In this document: one piece after another, positions 32,640 to 41,934 of the stretch
Position numbering within the stretch: the first letter of the stretch is position 1
How the letters are laid out: every line of letters starts with the position of its first letter
Source: Conexibacter sp. SYSU D00693
Lineage (GTDB): Bacteria > Actinomycetota > Thermoleophilia > Solirubrobacterales > Solirubrobacteraceae
Assembly: GCF_017084525.1 (NCBI RefSeq)
Contig: NZ_CP070950.1
Coordinates: 3,658,001 to 3,722,000 of the forward strand
Length of the DNA: 64,000 nucleotides
Reading direction: 5' to 3'
Made by a program: the position numbers and the translations under genes
Notes under the pieces: model-generated
The model's database searches: none
What the model was told of the DNA's origin: nothing
What the model saw: only the letters and a program-made list of their open reading frames with translations

Positions 32640-33874
32640 CGCGGCGTCCACGCCACCCGCAGGTGGCGCATCTGGCGCAGGACCAGGCTCTGCCAGACGC
32701 CGTGGTCCTGGCCGTCGACGAGGCGCAGCTCGGGCAGGCGGTCCAGCAGCGCGTTCGTGGCGATCTCGAACTGGAGCTTGGCCAGCGGCGCGCCGAGGCA
32801 GAAGTGCGTGCCGCGCCCGAAGGTGAGGTTCGCGCGGGCCGCGCCCTCGCGCTCGGGGTCGAGCTGCGCCGCGTGCGGGCAGGCCGCCTCGTCGCGGTTG
32901 GCCGACGCGAACAGGAGCATGAGCCGCGACCCCGCGGGCAGCTCGACGCCGCCGACGACGACGTCCTGCACCGCCGTGCGGACCATGCCGTGGGAGACAG
33001 AGTCCCAGCGGCTGGCCTCCTCGAGGAACGGCAGCAGCCGCGAGCGGTCCTCGCGCAGGCGCTCCCACCAGCCCTGCTCGAGCGCGACCTTCCAGGTGTT
33101 GGCCAGCAGCGCGGTCGTCGACTCGTGGCCGGCCGAGAGCATCGAGGCGCCGATCGCGAGGACGAGCTCGTGCTCGGTGAGCCGCTCGCCCTCGTGCTCG
33201 GCGTGGACGAGGTAGCTCGTGAGGTCCTCGCGCGGGCCGCGCCGGCGGTCCTCGATGAGCTCGATGCAGTAGCGCTGGAAGGCGAGCACGCCCTCGGCCA
33301 TCGCGGGCTGGTCCTCGGCCGGGATCGGCTCGAAGGCCAGGCCCTGCCAGTCGGCGCTCCAGCGCTTGATCTGCCAGACGTCCTCCTCGGGGACGCCCAT
33401 GACGCCGAGGATCACGTGGACGGGCAGGGGGTAGGCGAGCTGCTCCACGAGGTCGGCGTGGTCGTGGCCGTCGAAGGCGTCGACGAGCTCGTGCGTCACG
33501 CGCGCGATGAGCGGCGCCATCGCCGCGATGCGCGCGCGGGTGAAGCCGCGGTTCATGAGCCGCCGCAGGCGCGTGTGCGCCGGCGGGTCCATGCCCAGCA
33601 GGACGTGGCGCGTGTCGTAGCCGCGGGCGAGGATCGCGCGCGCCTCGTCGGTCAGGTGCGCGCCGCTGCTGAGCATGTCGCGGTTCGAGAAGCGCCGGGC
33701 GTCGCGCAGCACCGCGCAGACGTCCTCGTAGCGGCTGACGAGCCACATGCCGAGCACCGGGTTGAACGTCACCGGCTCCTGCGCGCGGAGGCCGTCGAAG
33801 AACGGGTGCGGGTCGGTGACGTGCGCGCCGGCGAAGGGGTGGTAGGCGGCGCCGAGGGACGTGGTGGTCGTCAT
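32636..33874 (-). CDS. cytochrome P450
   Basis: This 412-residue soluble bacterial P450 has the I-helix motif AGHESTT in SMLSAGHESTTALLAN, ExxR in LEEASRWDS, and the haem loop FGRGTHFCLGAPLAK with C359 as thiolate ligand. Bacterial P450s of this size hydroxylate natural products, terpenes or fatty acids and need ferredoxin partners, none of which is adjacent. The ATG at 33874 gives the usual N-terminus (YHPFAGAHVTDPHPFF). The stop shares CTAG with the synthetase-like gene, so the P450 faces the TauD-GNAT-synthetase operon and may belong to the same pathway. Confidence 0.93.
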   Translation of the reverse strand: MTTTTSLGAAYHPFAGAHVTDPHPFFDGLRAQEPVTFNPVLGMWLVSRYEDVCAVLRDARRFSNRDMLSSGAHLTDEARAILARGYDTRHVLLGMDPPAHTRLRRLMNRGFTRARIAAMAPLIARVTHELVDAFDGHDHADLVEQLAYPLPVHVILGVMGVPEEDVWQIKRWSADWQGLAFEPIPAEDQPAMAEGVLAFQRYCIELIEDRRRGPREDLTSYLVHAEHEGERLTEHELVLAIGASMLSAGHESTTALLANTWKVALEQGWWERLREDRSRLLPFLEEASRWDSVSHGMVRTAVQDVVVGGVELPAGSRLMLLFASANRDEAACPHAAQLDPEREGAARANLTFGRGTHFCLGAPLAKLQFEIATNALLDRLPELRLVDGQDHGVWQSLVLRQMRHLRVAWTPR

Positions 33875-34009
33875 CGCGCGACCGTAGGTGCGCGGTCGCG
33901 CGGCGTCAGTGCCCGGCTGGTGTCGCCTCGCGGAGCGCGAGGACCGCCGGCGGGCGGTCACCGTCCGCGTGACGTTGCGCTCGACGATCGCCGAGCCGCC
34001 GTGCGAGCC

Positions 34010-34723
34010 CTAGCCCGTCGGGTCAGACGTCCAGGGCGTGACCGGCCGCCGCTGGCGCTCGCCGTCGATCGCGAGGTCGACGTGCTCGTCGAAGAAGCAG
34101 ACCAGGCCGGCGACCTTCGGGCACTCGGGGATCGGCTCGTCGTAGACCCAGGCGAGGTCGCGCCCGCCGTGGCGCAGGAACCGCGCGGTGCCCTTGAACG
34201 GGCAGCGCGAGACGGTCGTCGACGGCTCGAGCAGGTCGAGCCGGACGTCCTGCGGTGGCAGGTACCACCGCGTGGGCAGCGTCGTCTCGAACAGCGCGTG
34301 CGGGCGGCGGGAGTCGGCCAGGACCTCGCCCTCGTGGGCGACGACGACGTGGCGCTCACTGGGCACGACGTCGACGCGGTGTCGCGGGTCGCGGGCGTGG
34401 ACGACGACCTCCTCGGCCTCCTCGAACCACCGCACCGTCCCGTCCCACGTGAACGTCCAGTGCCCGTCGAGCTCGGCGGGCGCGCCGTCGGCGACGCTCA
34501 GGCGCCGGGCGGCGCCGGGCGGCAGCGCGGCGACCGCCTCGAGGTCGACGTCCTCGGGTGCGAAGCAGTAGGTCGGCAGGACGCCGGGGCCGTAGCGGAC
34601 GTGCAGCAGGGCGCTGCGGCTGTCGGCCACCCACCGGTCGCCGGCGCGCACGCGCACCCACCGGGGCGTGGGCTCGACGCGCTCGGGCGGGACCTCGATG
34701 TCGAAGGGCGGGGCGGCCGCCAT
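34010..34723 (-). CDS. tandem DUF427 protein
   Basis: This 237-residue protein contains two DUF427 modules. The first (WVRVRAGDRWVADSRSALLHVRYGPGV) ends near residue 115. The second (RHVVVAHEGEVLADSRRPHALFETTLPTRWYLP) ends with CPFKGTARFLR and the conserved DLAWVYDEP. DUF427 proteins are small beta-barrels of unknown biochemical role, common in actinobacteria and fungi. It lies 32 nt downstream of the esterase gene on the same strand and is probably cotranscribed. The 135 nt between its stop and the P450 start hold nothing recognisable. Confidence 0.85.
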   Translation of the reverse strand: MAAAPPFDIEVPPERVEPTPRWVRVRAGDRWVADSRSALLHVRYGPGVLPTYCFAPEDVDLEAVAALPPGAARRLSVADGAPAELDGHWTFTWDGTVRWFEEAEEVVVHARDPRHRVDVVPSERHVVVAHEGEVLADSRRPHALFETTLPTRWYLPPQDVRLDLLEPSTTVSRCPFKGTARFLRHGGRDLAWVYDEPIPECPKVAGLVCFFDEHVDLAIDGERQRRPVTPWTSDPTG

Positions 34724-34755
34724 CGGCGTGGTCTACCAGCCGGAGGTCCGACGGT

Positions 34756-35436
34756 CTACGTGCGCACCCAGTCCAGCGCGGCGCCCACGACGTCCTGGGG
34801 CACCTCGTGCCCGCCGGCGAACTCGTGGAAGGCGACGTCGTGGCCGGCCGCGCGCAGCTGCGGCACGATCCGCCGGCTGCAGCGGTCGATCGGGAGGACC
34901 GCGTCGCCGGTGCCGTGCGAGACGAAGACCCGCGGGCGGCCGACCGTCGCCGGCGGGACGGCGAAGCCCGGGGAGAAGGCGAGGAGGTGGGTGAGCAGGT
35001 CGCCGTTGGCCAGCCCGAGCGACAGGGCGTACGACGCGCCGTCCGAGAAGCCGCCCAGGACCACCCGCTCGCGGTCCACCGGGCAGGTGGCGAAGACCTC
35101 GCTGAGGGCCGCGCCGAGGAACGCGACGTCGGGGCCGAAGCCGCCGCGGACGACGTCCCAGGTGGCGTCGTGGGCGTCGATGGCCAGGAGCAGCAGGGGC
35201 GCCTCCTCGCCCGCCGCGCCGAGCATGCCGATGGCGCGCCGGGCCGTGCCGCCCGCGCCGTGCAGCAGGACCACCAGCGGGCACGGTCCGCCCGCCGCCG
35301 CGGCCGCCGGCACCCGCAGCAGCGCCTCGCGCAGGTCGGGCCGCAGCGCGAGCGCGACCGTCCCGGCCGCGGGCGGGATCGCGGGTCCGCCGTCGGGGAC
35401 CTCCACGACCAAGCGCGCCGGAGACGAGACCGCCAC
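34756..35436 (-). CDS. alpha/beta hydrolase, phospholipase/carboxylesterase type
   Basis: This 226-residue hydrolase has oxyanion-hole LVVLLHGAGGT, nucleophile S131 in LGGFSDGASYAL, aspartate in SHGTGDAVLPI, and histidine in FHEFAGGHEVP. This matches the PF02230 esterase group, and no signal peptide is visible. It likely hydrolyses short acyl or aryl esters. The GTG start at 35436 follows a short leader; the divergent DUF3253 gene starts 37 nt away, so the two share a promoter region. Confidence 0.82.
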   Translation of the reverse strand: MAVSSPARLVVEVPDGGPAIPPAAGTVALALRPDLREALLRVPAAAAAGGPCPLVVLLHGAGGTARRAIGMLGAAGEEAPLLLLAIDAHDATWDVVRGGFGPDVAFLGAALSEVFATCPVDRERVVLGGFSDGASYALSLGLANGDLLTHLLAFSPGFAVPPATVGRPRVFVSHGTGDAVLPIDRCSRRIVPQLRAAGHDVAFHEFAGGHEVPQDVVGAALDWVRT

Positions 35437-35472
35437 ACCGTGAGGGTACGCCCGCCCGGGTACGCCTCCCAC

Positions 35473-35724
35473 GTGGACCTCGAGGCGGTGATCCGCGAGC
35501 ACGTCGAGCGTCGCGGCGCGGGGAGGACCGTGTGCCCCTCCGAGGTCGCGCGGGCCGTCGGGGGCGACGGGGACGAGCGCTGGCGCCCGCTCATGCCCGC
35601 CGTGCGCGAAGCGGCGGCGGCGATGGCCCGGCGCGGGGAGATCGCCGTGACGCAGCGCGGGGAGCCGGTCGACGCGCTGGACGCGCGTGGCCCGATCCGG
35701 CTCGGGCTGCCGGCGGGGGACTAG
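35473..35724 (+). CDS. DUF3253 small protein
   Basis: This 83-residue protein matches the DUF3253 pattern: LEAVIREHVERRGAGRTVCPSEVARAVG, then WRPLMPAVREAAAAMARRGEI and a PVD...GPIRLGL ending. The fold is winged-helix-like and the family is unassigned. A GTG at 35473 starts the family core; an in-frame GTG at 35440 would add 11 residues. Its TAG stop shares CTAG with the convergent acylphosphatase fusion gene. Confidence 0.8.
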   Translation: MDLEAVIREHVERRGAGRTVCPSEVARAVGGDGDERWRPLMPAVREAAAAMARRGEIAVTQRGEPVDALDARGPIRLGLPAGD

Positions 35725-36365
35725 CCCTCGGCGTGCACGTCGCGGCGCTTGACGAGCAGCCACTGCGGGCGCACCCCGGGCTTCGTGCGCTGCAGCGCGA
35801 AGCCCCCGCGCAGCCGCTCGCCGTGCAGCTCGACCATCGCGTGGCCGCGCTCGAGCGCCGCCGGCCACGGCACGCGGCCACGCTGCTCGTAGAGCCCCTC
35901 GTCCCAGACCGACGACGGCACGTCGGTGTTCGGGCGCTCGAGCTCCACCGCCAGGCGCTTGTCCGCCGGCGCGAGCGACGGCGTCTTGCGCAGCGCCCAC
36001 GCCCACTCGCGGTCGCCGACCTCCAGGCGCAGCTCGAAGCCGCCGCCGGGGACGTCGAGCTCGTGCACCGCGAAGCGCCCCGCGGGCACGCCGCGCACCG
36101 CGAACTGCTCGTGGCCCTCGACGTCGACGCGCTCCACCGTGACCCCGTCGACCTGCGCGGCGGGCGGCCCGTCGTGCAGGAGCTCGACGAGCTGCTGCAC
36201 GCCCTCGTCCTCGCCCTCGGCGTGCACGAGCACGGTCCGGTCCTCCTGGTTGACCACCCAGCCCAGGACCCCGAGCCCTGCGGCGTGCTGCACGACGAAG
36301 TCGCGGAACCCCACGCCCTGGACCCGCCCGTGGGCGACGGCGCGCACAGCAGTCTGCTCGGCCAC
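35721..36365 (-). CDS. acylphosphatase fused to a LigD 3'-phosphoesterase-like domain
   Basis: 214 residues. Residues 6-90 are a complete acylphosphatase, with catalytic R21 in HGRVQGVGFRDFV and N39 in LGWVVNQEDRTV. Residues ~95-214 follow the LigD phosphoesterase pattern: FELRLEVGDREWAWALRK, then TPSLAPADKRLAVELE, ALERGHAMVELHGERLRGGF and a terminal QWLLVKRRD. In LigD the metal/catalytic residues include His, His-x-Asp, and His in EDHPLDY. Here those positions read mostly G, E and R, so the second half looks catalytically degenerate. GTG start at 36365. The functional link between the two halves is unknown. Confidence 0.78.
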   Translation of the reverse strand: MAEQTAVRAVAHGRVQGVGFRDFVVQHAAGLGVLGWVVNQEDRTVLVHAEGEDEGVQQLVELLHDGPPAAQVDGVTVERVDVEGHEQFAVRGVPAGRFAVHELDVPGGGFELRLEVGDREWAWALRKTPSLAPADKRLAVELERPNTDVPSSVWDEGLYEQRGRVPWPAALERGHAMVELHGERLRGGFALQRTKPGVRPQWLLVKRRDVHAEG

Positions 36366-36421
36366 GGCGAGCAGTCTGCCCGCTCGTGCGGTGCGACCAC
36401 GCGCCTGAGAGGATCGGCCCG

Positions 36422-37696
36422 ATGCTGCGGGTCGGCCTCCTCGCGCTGGTCCTCCTGGTCCTCGCCGCGCCCGCGCGCGCCCAGGCGCCGGCGCTCGACG
36501 TCCCCCCGGGCACCAGCGCGGCGAAGGTCCTGGTCATCGGGACCGACGGCACCCGCTTCGACCTCGTGCAGCGGCTCATGGACGCCGGCGAGGCGCCGCA
36601 CCTGCGCGCCCTGGCACAGGACGGCTTCGCGCTGCCCTCGGTGCTCCAGTACCGCCCGCCCGGCGCGCTGACCCTCAGCGAGGTCGGGTGGACGACGATC
36701 GCCACGGGCGTCTGGCCCGCCAAGCACGGCGTGCGCGGCTACGCGCTCAACAACGACCCCGGGCAGGCGACGAAGAACGGCCACCTGGACCTCCTGAGCC
36801 GCCTCGAGCGCGAGCGCCCGCGGCTCAGCACGTTCCTGGCCAGCAACTGGGCCAACCTCGGCCTGCACCGCAACGGCGGCCCGATCTTCGGCGACGCCGT
36901 CGACGCGGGGTTCGCCATCGCCGCACCCGACGACGTCGAGGGCTGGGACGCCGCCGACCAGGAGGTGGCCGACGTCGCCGCCCGCCAGCTGCGTGAGCGC
37001 GGCCCGGATGCGAGCGTCGTGTACTTCGGCGTCGTCGACGAGGCCGCCCACCTCGTCGGCTCGGCGACGCCGCGCTACCGGCAGGCGATCCGGGACCTCG
37101 ACCGGCGCGTCGGCCAGCTGCTCGACGCCATCCGCGCCCGGCCGACCTACGCGGGCGAGCAGTGGACGGTGCTCGTGACGACCGACCACGGCCAGCAGGA
37201 CCTCGCCGCGCCGTCGGCCTTCAGCCACGGCGGCGGGTCCGACCTCGAGCGCACCTCCTTCGTCCTGGCCTCGGGCTTCGGGGTCCCCCGCGTGCCCGCG
37301 CGGCCGCTGTGGGTGGTCGACCTCGCGCCGTCGGTCTTCGTCCGCCTCGGCGTCGCGGTCGAGCGCGCCTGGGACCTCGACGGCCGCGCCTTCACCACCG
37401 CGCCGGCGGTCCCCGCGCCGACCGCCGCGGTGCGCCGGCGCGGCCGGACCCTGCGCATCACGGTCCGGGCGCCGGCCGGCGCCCCCGCGCTGCGCTCGGT
37501 CGCCGTGCGCGGCGGCGCCGCTCGCGCGAGCAGGCGCGTCCGCGCCGCCGACGGCGCCCGCCGCGTCCGGCTCACCGTGCGCCTGGGCCGCCCCGCGCCC
37601 GCCCTGGTGCGCGTGACCACGACCGACACGACCGGCGCCGCGACCGCGACGACGGTCCGCGTGGCGGGCCGGTCAGCCGCTCGCGGCCGGCGCTGA
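36422..37696 (+). CDS. secreted alkaline phosphatase-superfamily phosphodiesterase
   Basis: This 424-residue exported protein has a signal peptide to ~21 (VLLVLAAPARA). The nucleotide pyrophosphatase/phosphodiesterase-type domain has first metal site VLVIGTDGTRFD and nucleophile threonine in EVGWTTIATGVWPAKHG. DEAAHLVG and the second metal pair VTTDHGQ...FSHGGG are also present. The C-terminal ~90 residues are an Arg-rich beta-sandwich (RGRTLRITVRAPAG, RRVRLTVRLG) like those ending other exported proteins here. It likely hydrolyses extracellular phosphodiesters. ATG 36422 is chosen for its signal peptide; a hairpin follows at 37709. Confidence 0.85.
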   Translation: MLRVGLLALVLLVLAAPARAQAPALDVPPGTSAAKVLVIGTDGTRFDLVQRLMDAGEAPHLRALAQDGFALPSVLQYRPPGALTLSEVGWTTIATGVWPAKHGVRGYALNNDPGQATKNGHLDLLSRLERERPRLSTFLASNWANLGLHRNGGPIFGDAVDAGFAIAAPDDVEGWDAADQEVADVAARQLRERGPDASVVYFGVVDEAAHLVGSATPRYRQAIRDLDRRVGQLLDAIRARPTYAGEQWTVLVTTDHGQQDLAAPSAFSHGGGSDLERTSFVLASGFGVPRVPARPLWVVDLAPSVFVRLGVAVERAWDLDGRAFTTAPAVPAPTAAVRRRGRTLRITVRAPAGAPALRSVAVRGGAARASRRVRAADGARRVRLTVRLGRPAPALVRVTTTDTTGAATATTVRVAGRSAARGRR

Positions 37697-37708
37697 GCGC
37701 CACCAGCG

Positions 37709-37728
37709 CGTGGGGCGTGTGCCCCACG
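37709..37728. terminator. short hairpin downstream of the phosphodiesterase gene
   Basis: CGTGGGGC/GCCCCACG, an 8-bp stem with a GTGT loop, lies 13 nt after the stop. It could instead be an operator for the DJ-1 operon that begins at 37839. Confidence 0.45.
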
Positions 37729-37838
37729 GCAAGATCCAGCGCACGCCCCATGACGACAGGGCGCCCGCGTCCAAGACTGGAGTCGACCGCTGCGACCCGC
37801 TGACGCGGGCCGCAGCCCTACGACGAAGGGAGCAGGAC

Positions 37839-38420
37839 ATGGCCGGAGAGCTCAGGGGCAAGAAGGTCGCGATCCTGGCGGCGGACGGCGTGGAGCGCGT
37901 GGAGCTCGAGCAGCCGCGCAGCGCGGTGGTCGACGCCGGCGCGGACGTCGAGCTGCTGTCGATCCACGACGGTGAGATCGCCGCGCGCGACCACGACCTC
38001 GAGGACGCGGGCACGTTCCGCGTCGACGGCCTGGTGTCCCAGGCGTCGGTCGACGACTACGACGCGCTGCTGCTGCCGGGCGGCACGGTGAACCCGGACC
38101 AGCTGCGCATGGACGGGGACGCCGTGAGCTTCGTCCGGGCGTTCTTCGAGAGCGGCAAGCCGATCGGGACCATCTGCCACGGGCCGTGGACGCTCGTGGA
38201 GGCGGGCGTGGTGGAGGGCCGGCGCATCACCTCGTGGCCGAGCGTGCGCACGGACCTGCGCAACGCCGGCGCCACCGTCCTGGACGAGGAGGTCGTCGTC
38301 GACGAGGGGCTCGTCTCCAGTCGCAGCCCCGACGACCTGCCGGCGTTCTGCGCGAAGGTCGTCGAGGAGTTCGCCGAAGGACCCCACGCCCAGCGCAAGG
38401 CCGGAGCGGCAGCGGCATGA
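37839..38420 (+). CDS. DJ-1/PfpI-family protein
   Basis: This 193-residue protein has the PfpI/YhbO fold. The nucleophile elbow is IGTICHGPWTLVEAG with C113-H114 and a GKKVAILAADGVE N-terminus; an upstream acidic residue is E22/E24. Family members act as glyoxalase III-type deglycases/chaperones in carbonyl stress. GAAGGGAGCAGG precedes the ATG. The stop overlaps the start of a formaldehyde-dehydrogenase-like gene (ATGA), supporting a joint aldehyde-detoxification role. Confidence 0.92.
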   Translation: MAGELRGKKVAILAADGVERVELEQPRSAVVDAGADVELLSIHDGEIAARDHDLEDAGTFRVDGLVSQASVDDYDALLLPGGTVNPDQLRMDGDAVSFVRAFFESGKPIGTICHGPWTLVEAGVVEGRRITSWPSVRTDLRNAGATVLDEEVVVDEGLVSSRSPDDLPAFCAKVVEEFAEGPHAQRKAGAAAA

Positions 38421-39583
38421 GGGCCGTCGTCTACAACGGGCCGCGCGACGTCGCGGTCCGCGAGGTCGACGACCCGCGCATCGAGCAGCCGACCGACGCC
38501 CTGGTCCGGATCACCACGACCAACATCTGCGGGTCGGACCTGCACATGTACGAAGGCCGGACCGACTTCGAGGAGGGGCGGGTGTTCGGCCACGAGAACC
38601 TCGGGCAGGTCGTGGAGGTCGGTGAGGGCGTCCATCGCCTGCAGGTCGGCGACTGGGTGTGCCTGCCCTTCAACATCGCGTGCGGGTTCTGCGTGAACTG
38701 CACCAGAGGGCTCACGAACTACTGCCTGACGGCGCAGCCGATGGAGGACATGGCCGGCGCCGCCTACGGGTTCGCCGACATGGGCCCCTGGCAGGGCGGG
38801 CAGGCCGAGATGCTGCGGGTGCCGTGGGCGGACTTCAACGCCCTGCGGCTCCCGGAGGACGCCGAGGACAAGCAGGACGACTACGTGATGGTCGCCGACA
38901 TCTTCCCGACGGGCTGGCACGCGACCGAGATGGCCGGCCTGCAGGCGGGGGAGACGATCGTCGTCTACGGCGGCGGCCCGGTCGGCCTGATGGCGGCCTA
39001 CTCCGCGACGCTCAAGGGCGCCTGCAAGGTCATGGTGGTCGACCGGCACCCCGACCGGCTGCGGCTGGCCGAGTCGATCGGCGCCGTGGCGATCGACGAC
39101 TCCAAGGAGTCGCCCGTCGACCGCGTGCTCGAGGAGACCAACGGCCTCGGCGCGCACCGCGGCTGCGAGTGCGTGGGCTACCAGGCGCACGACCACCAGG
39201 GCCATGAGCGGCCCAACGACACGCTCAACAAGCTCGTGCAGTCGGTGCGGTTCACCGGCGGCATCGGCGTGGTGGGCGTCTACGTCCCGGAGGACCCGGG
39301 CGGGGCCGACGACCTCGCGAAGGAGGGCAAGGTCGCCTTCGACTTCGGGATGATGTGGTTCAAGGGCCAGAAGATGGGGACCGGACAGTGTCCGGTGAAG
39401 CGCTACAACCGCCACCTGCGCAACCTCATCCACTCCGGCGTGGCAGAGCCGTCGTTCATCGTCTCGCACCGCCTCGGGCTCGATGAGGCCCCGGACGCCT
39501 ACAAGCACTTCGACTGCCGGCACGACGGCTGGACGAAGGTCCTGCTCAAGCCCGGGCAGAACGGCAACGGCGCGCACGCGTAG
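38417..39583 (+). CDS. zinc-dependent alcohol dehydrogenase, glutathione-independent formaldehyde dehydrogenase-like
   Basis: This 388-residue MDR enzyme has catalytic zinc ligands C38 (NICGSDLHMYEG) and H59-E60 (VFGHENLG). The structural zinc lobe is IACGFCVNCTRGLTNYC and the NAD site GGGPVGLMAA. Insertions (GFADMGPWQGGQAE, DIFPTGWHATEMA, PNDTLNKLVQSVRF) match glutathione-independent formaldehyde dehydrogenases such as FdhA of Pseudomonas. It should oxidise formaldehyde or other small aldehydes/alcohols with NAD. It is coupled to the DJ-1 gene by ATGA. A second dehydrogenase of the same group lies 0.6 kb away on the opposite strand. Confidence 0.92.
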   Translation: MRAVVYNGPRDVAVREVDDPRIEQPTDALVRITTTNICGSDLHMYEGRTDFEEGRVFGHENLGQVVEVGEGVHRLQVGDWVCLPFNIACGFCVNCTRGLTNYCLTAQPMEDMAGAAYGFADMGPWQGGQAEMLRVPWADFNALRLPEDAEDKQDDYVMVADIFPTGWHATEMAGLQAGETIVVYGGGPVGLMAAYSATLKGACKVMVVDRHPDRLRLAESIGAVAIDDSKESPVDRVLEETNGLGAHRGCECVGYQAHDHQGHERPNDTLNKLVQSVRFTGGIGVVGVYVPEDPGGADDLAKEGKVAFDFGMMWFKGQKMGTGQCPVKRYNRHLRNLIHSGVAEPSFIVSHRLGLDEAPDAYKHFDCRHDGWTKVLLKPGQNGNGAHA

Positions 39584-39619
39584 CGCGCCGGTCGCGACGA
39601 CCGACAGCCCGCGGACGCA

Positions 39620-39646
39620 GAAGGCCCCGCCGATGGCGGGGCCTTC
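39620..39646. terminator. bidirectional hairpin terminator
   Basis: GAAGGCCCCGCC/GGCGGGGCCTTC, a perfect 12-bp stem with a GAT loop, midway between convergent genes ending at 39583 and 39676. Confidence 0.8.
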
Positions 39647-39675
39647 GCGCTGCTGGGATGGGACCGACGCGGAGG

Positions 39676-40146
39676 TCAGGCCGCGGCCGGGGTGACCGCG
39701 CGGCCCCCGTCGTGGATCTTCCGGGCGGGGTCCTCGGTGTTGGACCGCCGCACGGCCTCGACGTCGCCGTGCCAGTCGCCGCGACCCGTCGGGTCGGTGA
39801 TGGCGAGCGACGCGAGCTCGAACGCGGCGAGGCCGACGTGCGGCAGCCACTGCTTGAGCCCGCGCTTCCACTGCCCGGTCACGAACGGGGTCGCGGCCAG
39901 CGCCAGAGCGCCGATCGCGTCCATCGCCAGGTGGACCTGGAACGGGATCGCCTTCACGGCCCCGAGCGGGTAGTCGGTCAGCGTGCTGTAGCCGGCGTGG
40001 ATGGCCCCGGCCGTGCGGATCTGCGCGGCCGAGCGCGTGCCTTCGATGCCGGCGAGCTTCGGGAACACCGTGAGCAGCGTGGCGCCGGCGGTGTAGTCGA
40101 CGACCCCGTGCAGGGTGGCGTCGACGGGCCTGGGGGGAAACGGCAT
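39676..40146 (-). CDS. small multi-helix membrane protein
   Basis: This 156-residue protein has about four hydrophobic segments (DYTAGATLLTVFPKLAG, GYSTLTDYPLGAVKAIPF, LAMDAIGALALAATPFV, VGLAAFELASLAIT) and a polar tail with NTEDPARKIHDGG. It resembles the SPW-repeat/VIT-like family of small membrane proteins but is not assigned with confidence. It follows the second formaldehyde-dehydrogenase-like gene by 11 nt on the same strand and is likely cotranscribed. Confidence 0.65.
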   Translation of the reverse strand: MPFPPRPVDATLHGVVDYTAGATLLTVFPKLAGIEGTRSAAQIRTAGAIHAGYSTLTDYPLGAVKAIPFQVHLAMDAIGALALAATPFVTGQWKRGLKQWLPHVGLAAFELASLAITDPTGRGDWHGDVEAVRRSNTEDPARKIHDGGRAVTPAAA

Positions 40147-40157
40147 GGTCACAGCTC

Positions 40158-41335
<1,178 letters not shown>

Positions 41336-41336
<1 letters not shown>

Positions 41337-41719
41337 CAGACCCCGACCTCCGCGAGCTCGGCGTCGTCGAGCGGCTGGGCGGGGCGCTGGTCGAGCTTGC
41401 GCTCGGCGAGCTCGCCCTCGGGCGTCCCGTCGCTGCGGACGACCACGCCGGTCTCGACGAGCTGCTTGAAGCGGCGCAGCTCGTCCATCGCCTTCGCCCG
41501 CGGCAGGACGCCGCGGACCTTGTCGACGACCTCGCCGACCTTGCCGCCCGGCGTCTCGGAGTCGAGCGTGACGTGGATCTCGGTCCCCCGGTCTCCGGGC
41601 GCCGCGGTGAAGCGCACCTCGGCCTCGTCGAGGGACGTGGGGTGCAGGGCGGGGTCCTTCCACAGGCGCTGCAGCTCGTCGCGCGGGCGCAGCACCGTGA
41701 TGGTGGCATGGGGCTTCAT
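41336..41719 (-). CDS. SRPBCC/polyketide-cyclase-like small protein
   Basis: This 127-residue protein has a short N-terminal strand pair ([20 protein letters not shown]) and a central [21 protein letters not shown] helix-rich end follows ([30 protein letters not shown]). It looks like a shortened SRPBCC (cyclase/dehydrase) protein of the type often found beside Zn-dehydrogenases in stress clusters. The ligand is unknown. It is the first gene of the minus-strand operon with the dehydrogenase and the membrane protein. The 215 nt upstream, shared with the divergent DUF2254 gene, hold no gene. Confidence 0.6.
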
Positions 41720-41934
41720 GGCGGCCTCCGTGTCGGGGTGGTTGGTCCCTCCTGGTGTGGCCGGCGCACGGTCTCGCGTACCTGGTCCGCCCGGCTCATC
41801 TTCGCCTGGGGGATCTGCCCCACGGTGCGAGCGGGCACGACGCCCTCGCCGAAGATGGGCAGCCGTCCCCATGACGCACGGCGTGGCGCCGTGGAACCTC
41901 CGCGGTCCCCGTCCCCGGCCCCTGGAGGTCTGCC

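Noticed and set aside
39934-40140. Riboswitch or structured leader near the small membrane protein at 39676
   Set aside because: The gap to the upstream dehydrogenase gene is only 11 nt, and no conserved aptamer-like sequence is seen.
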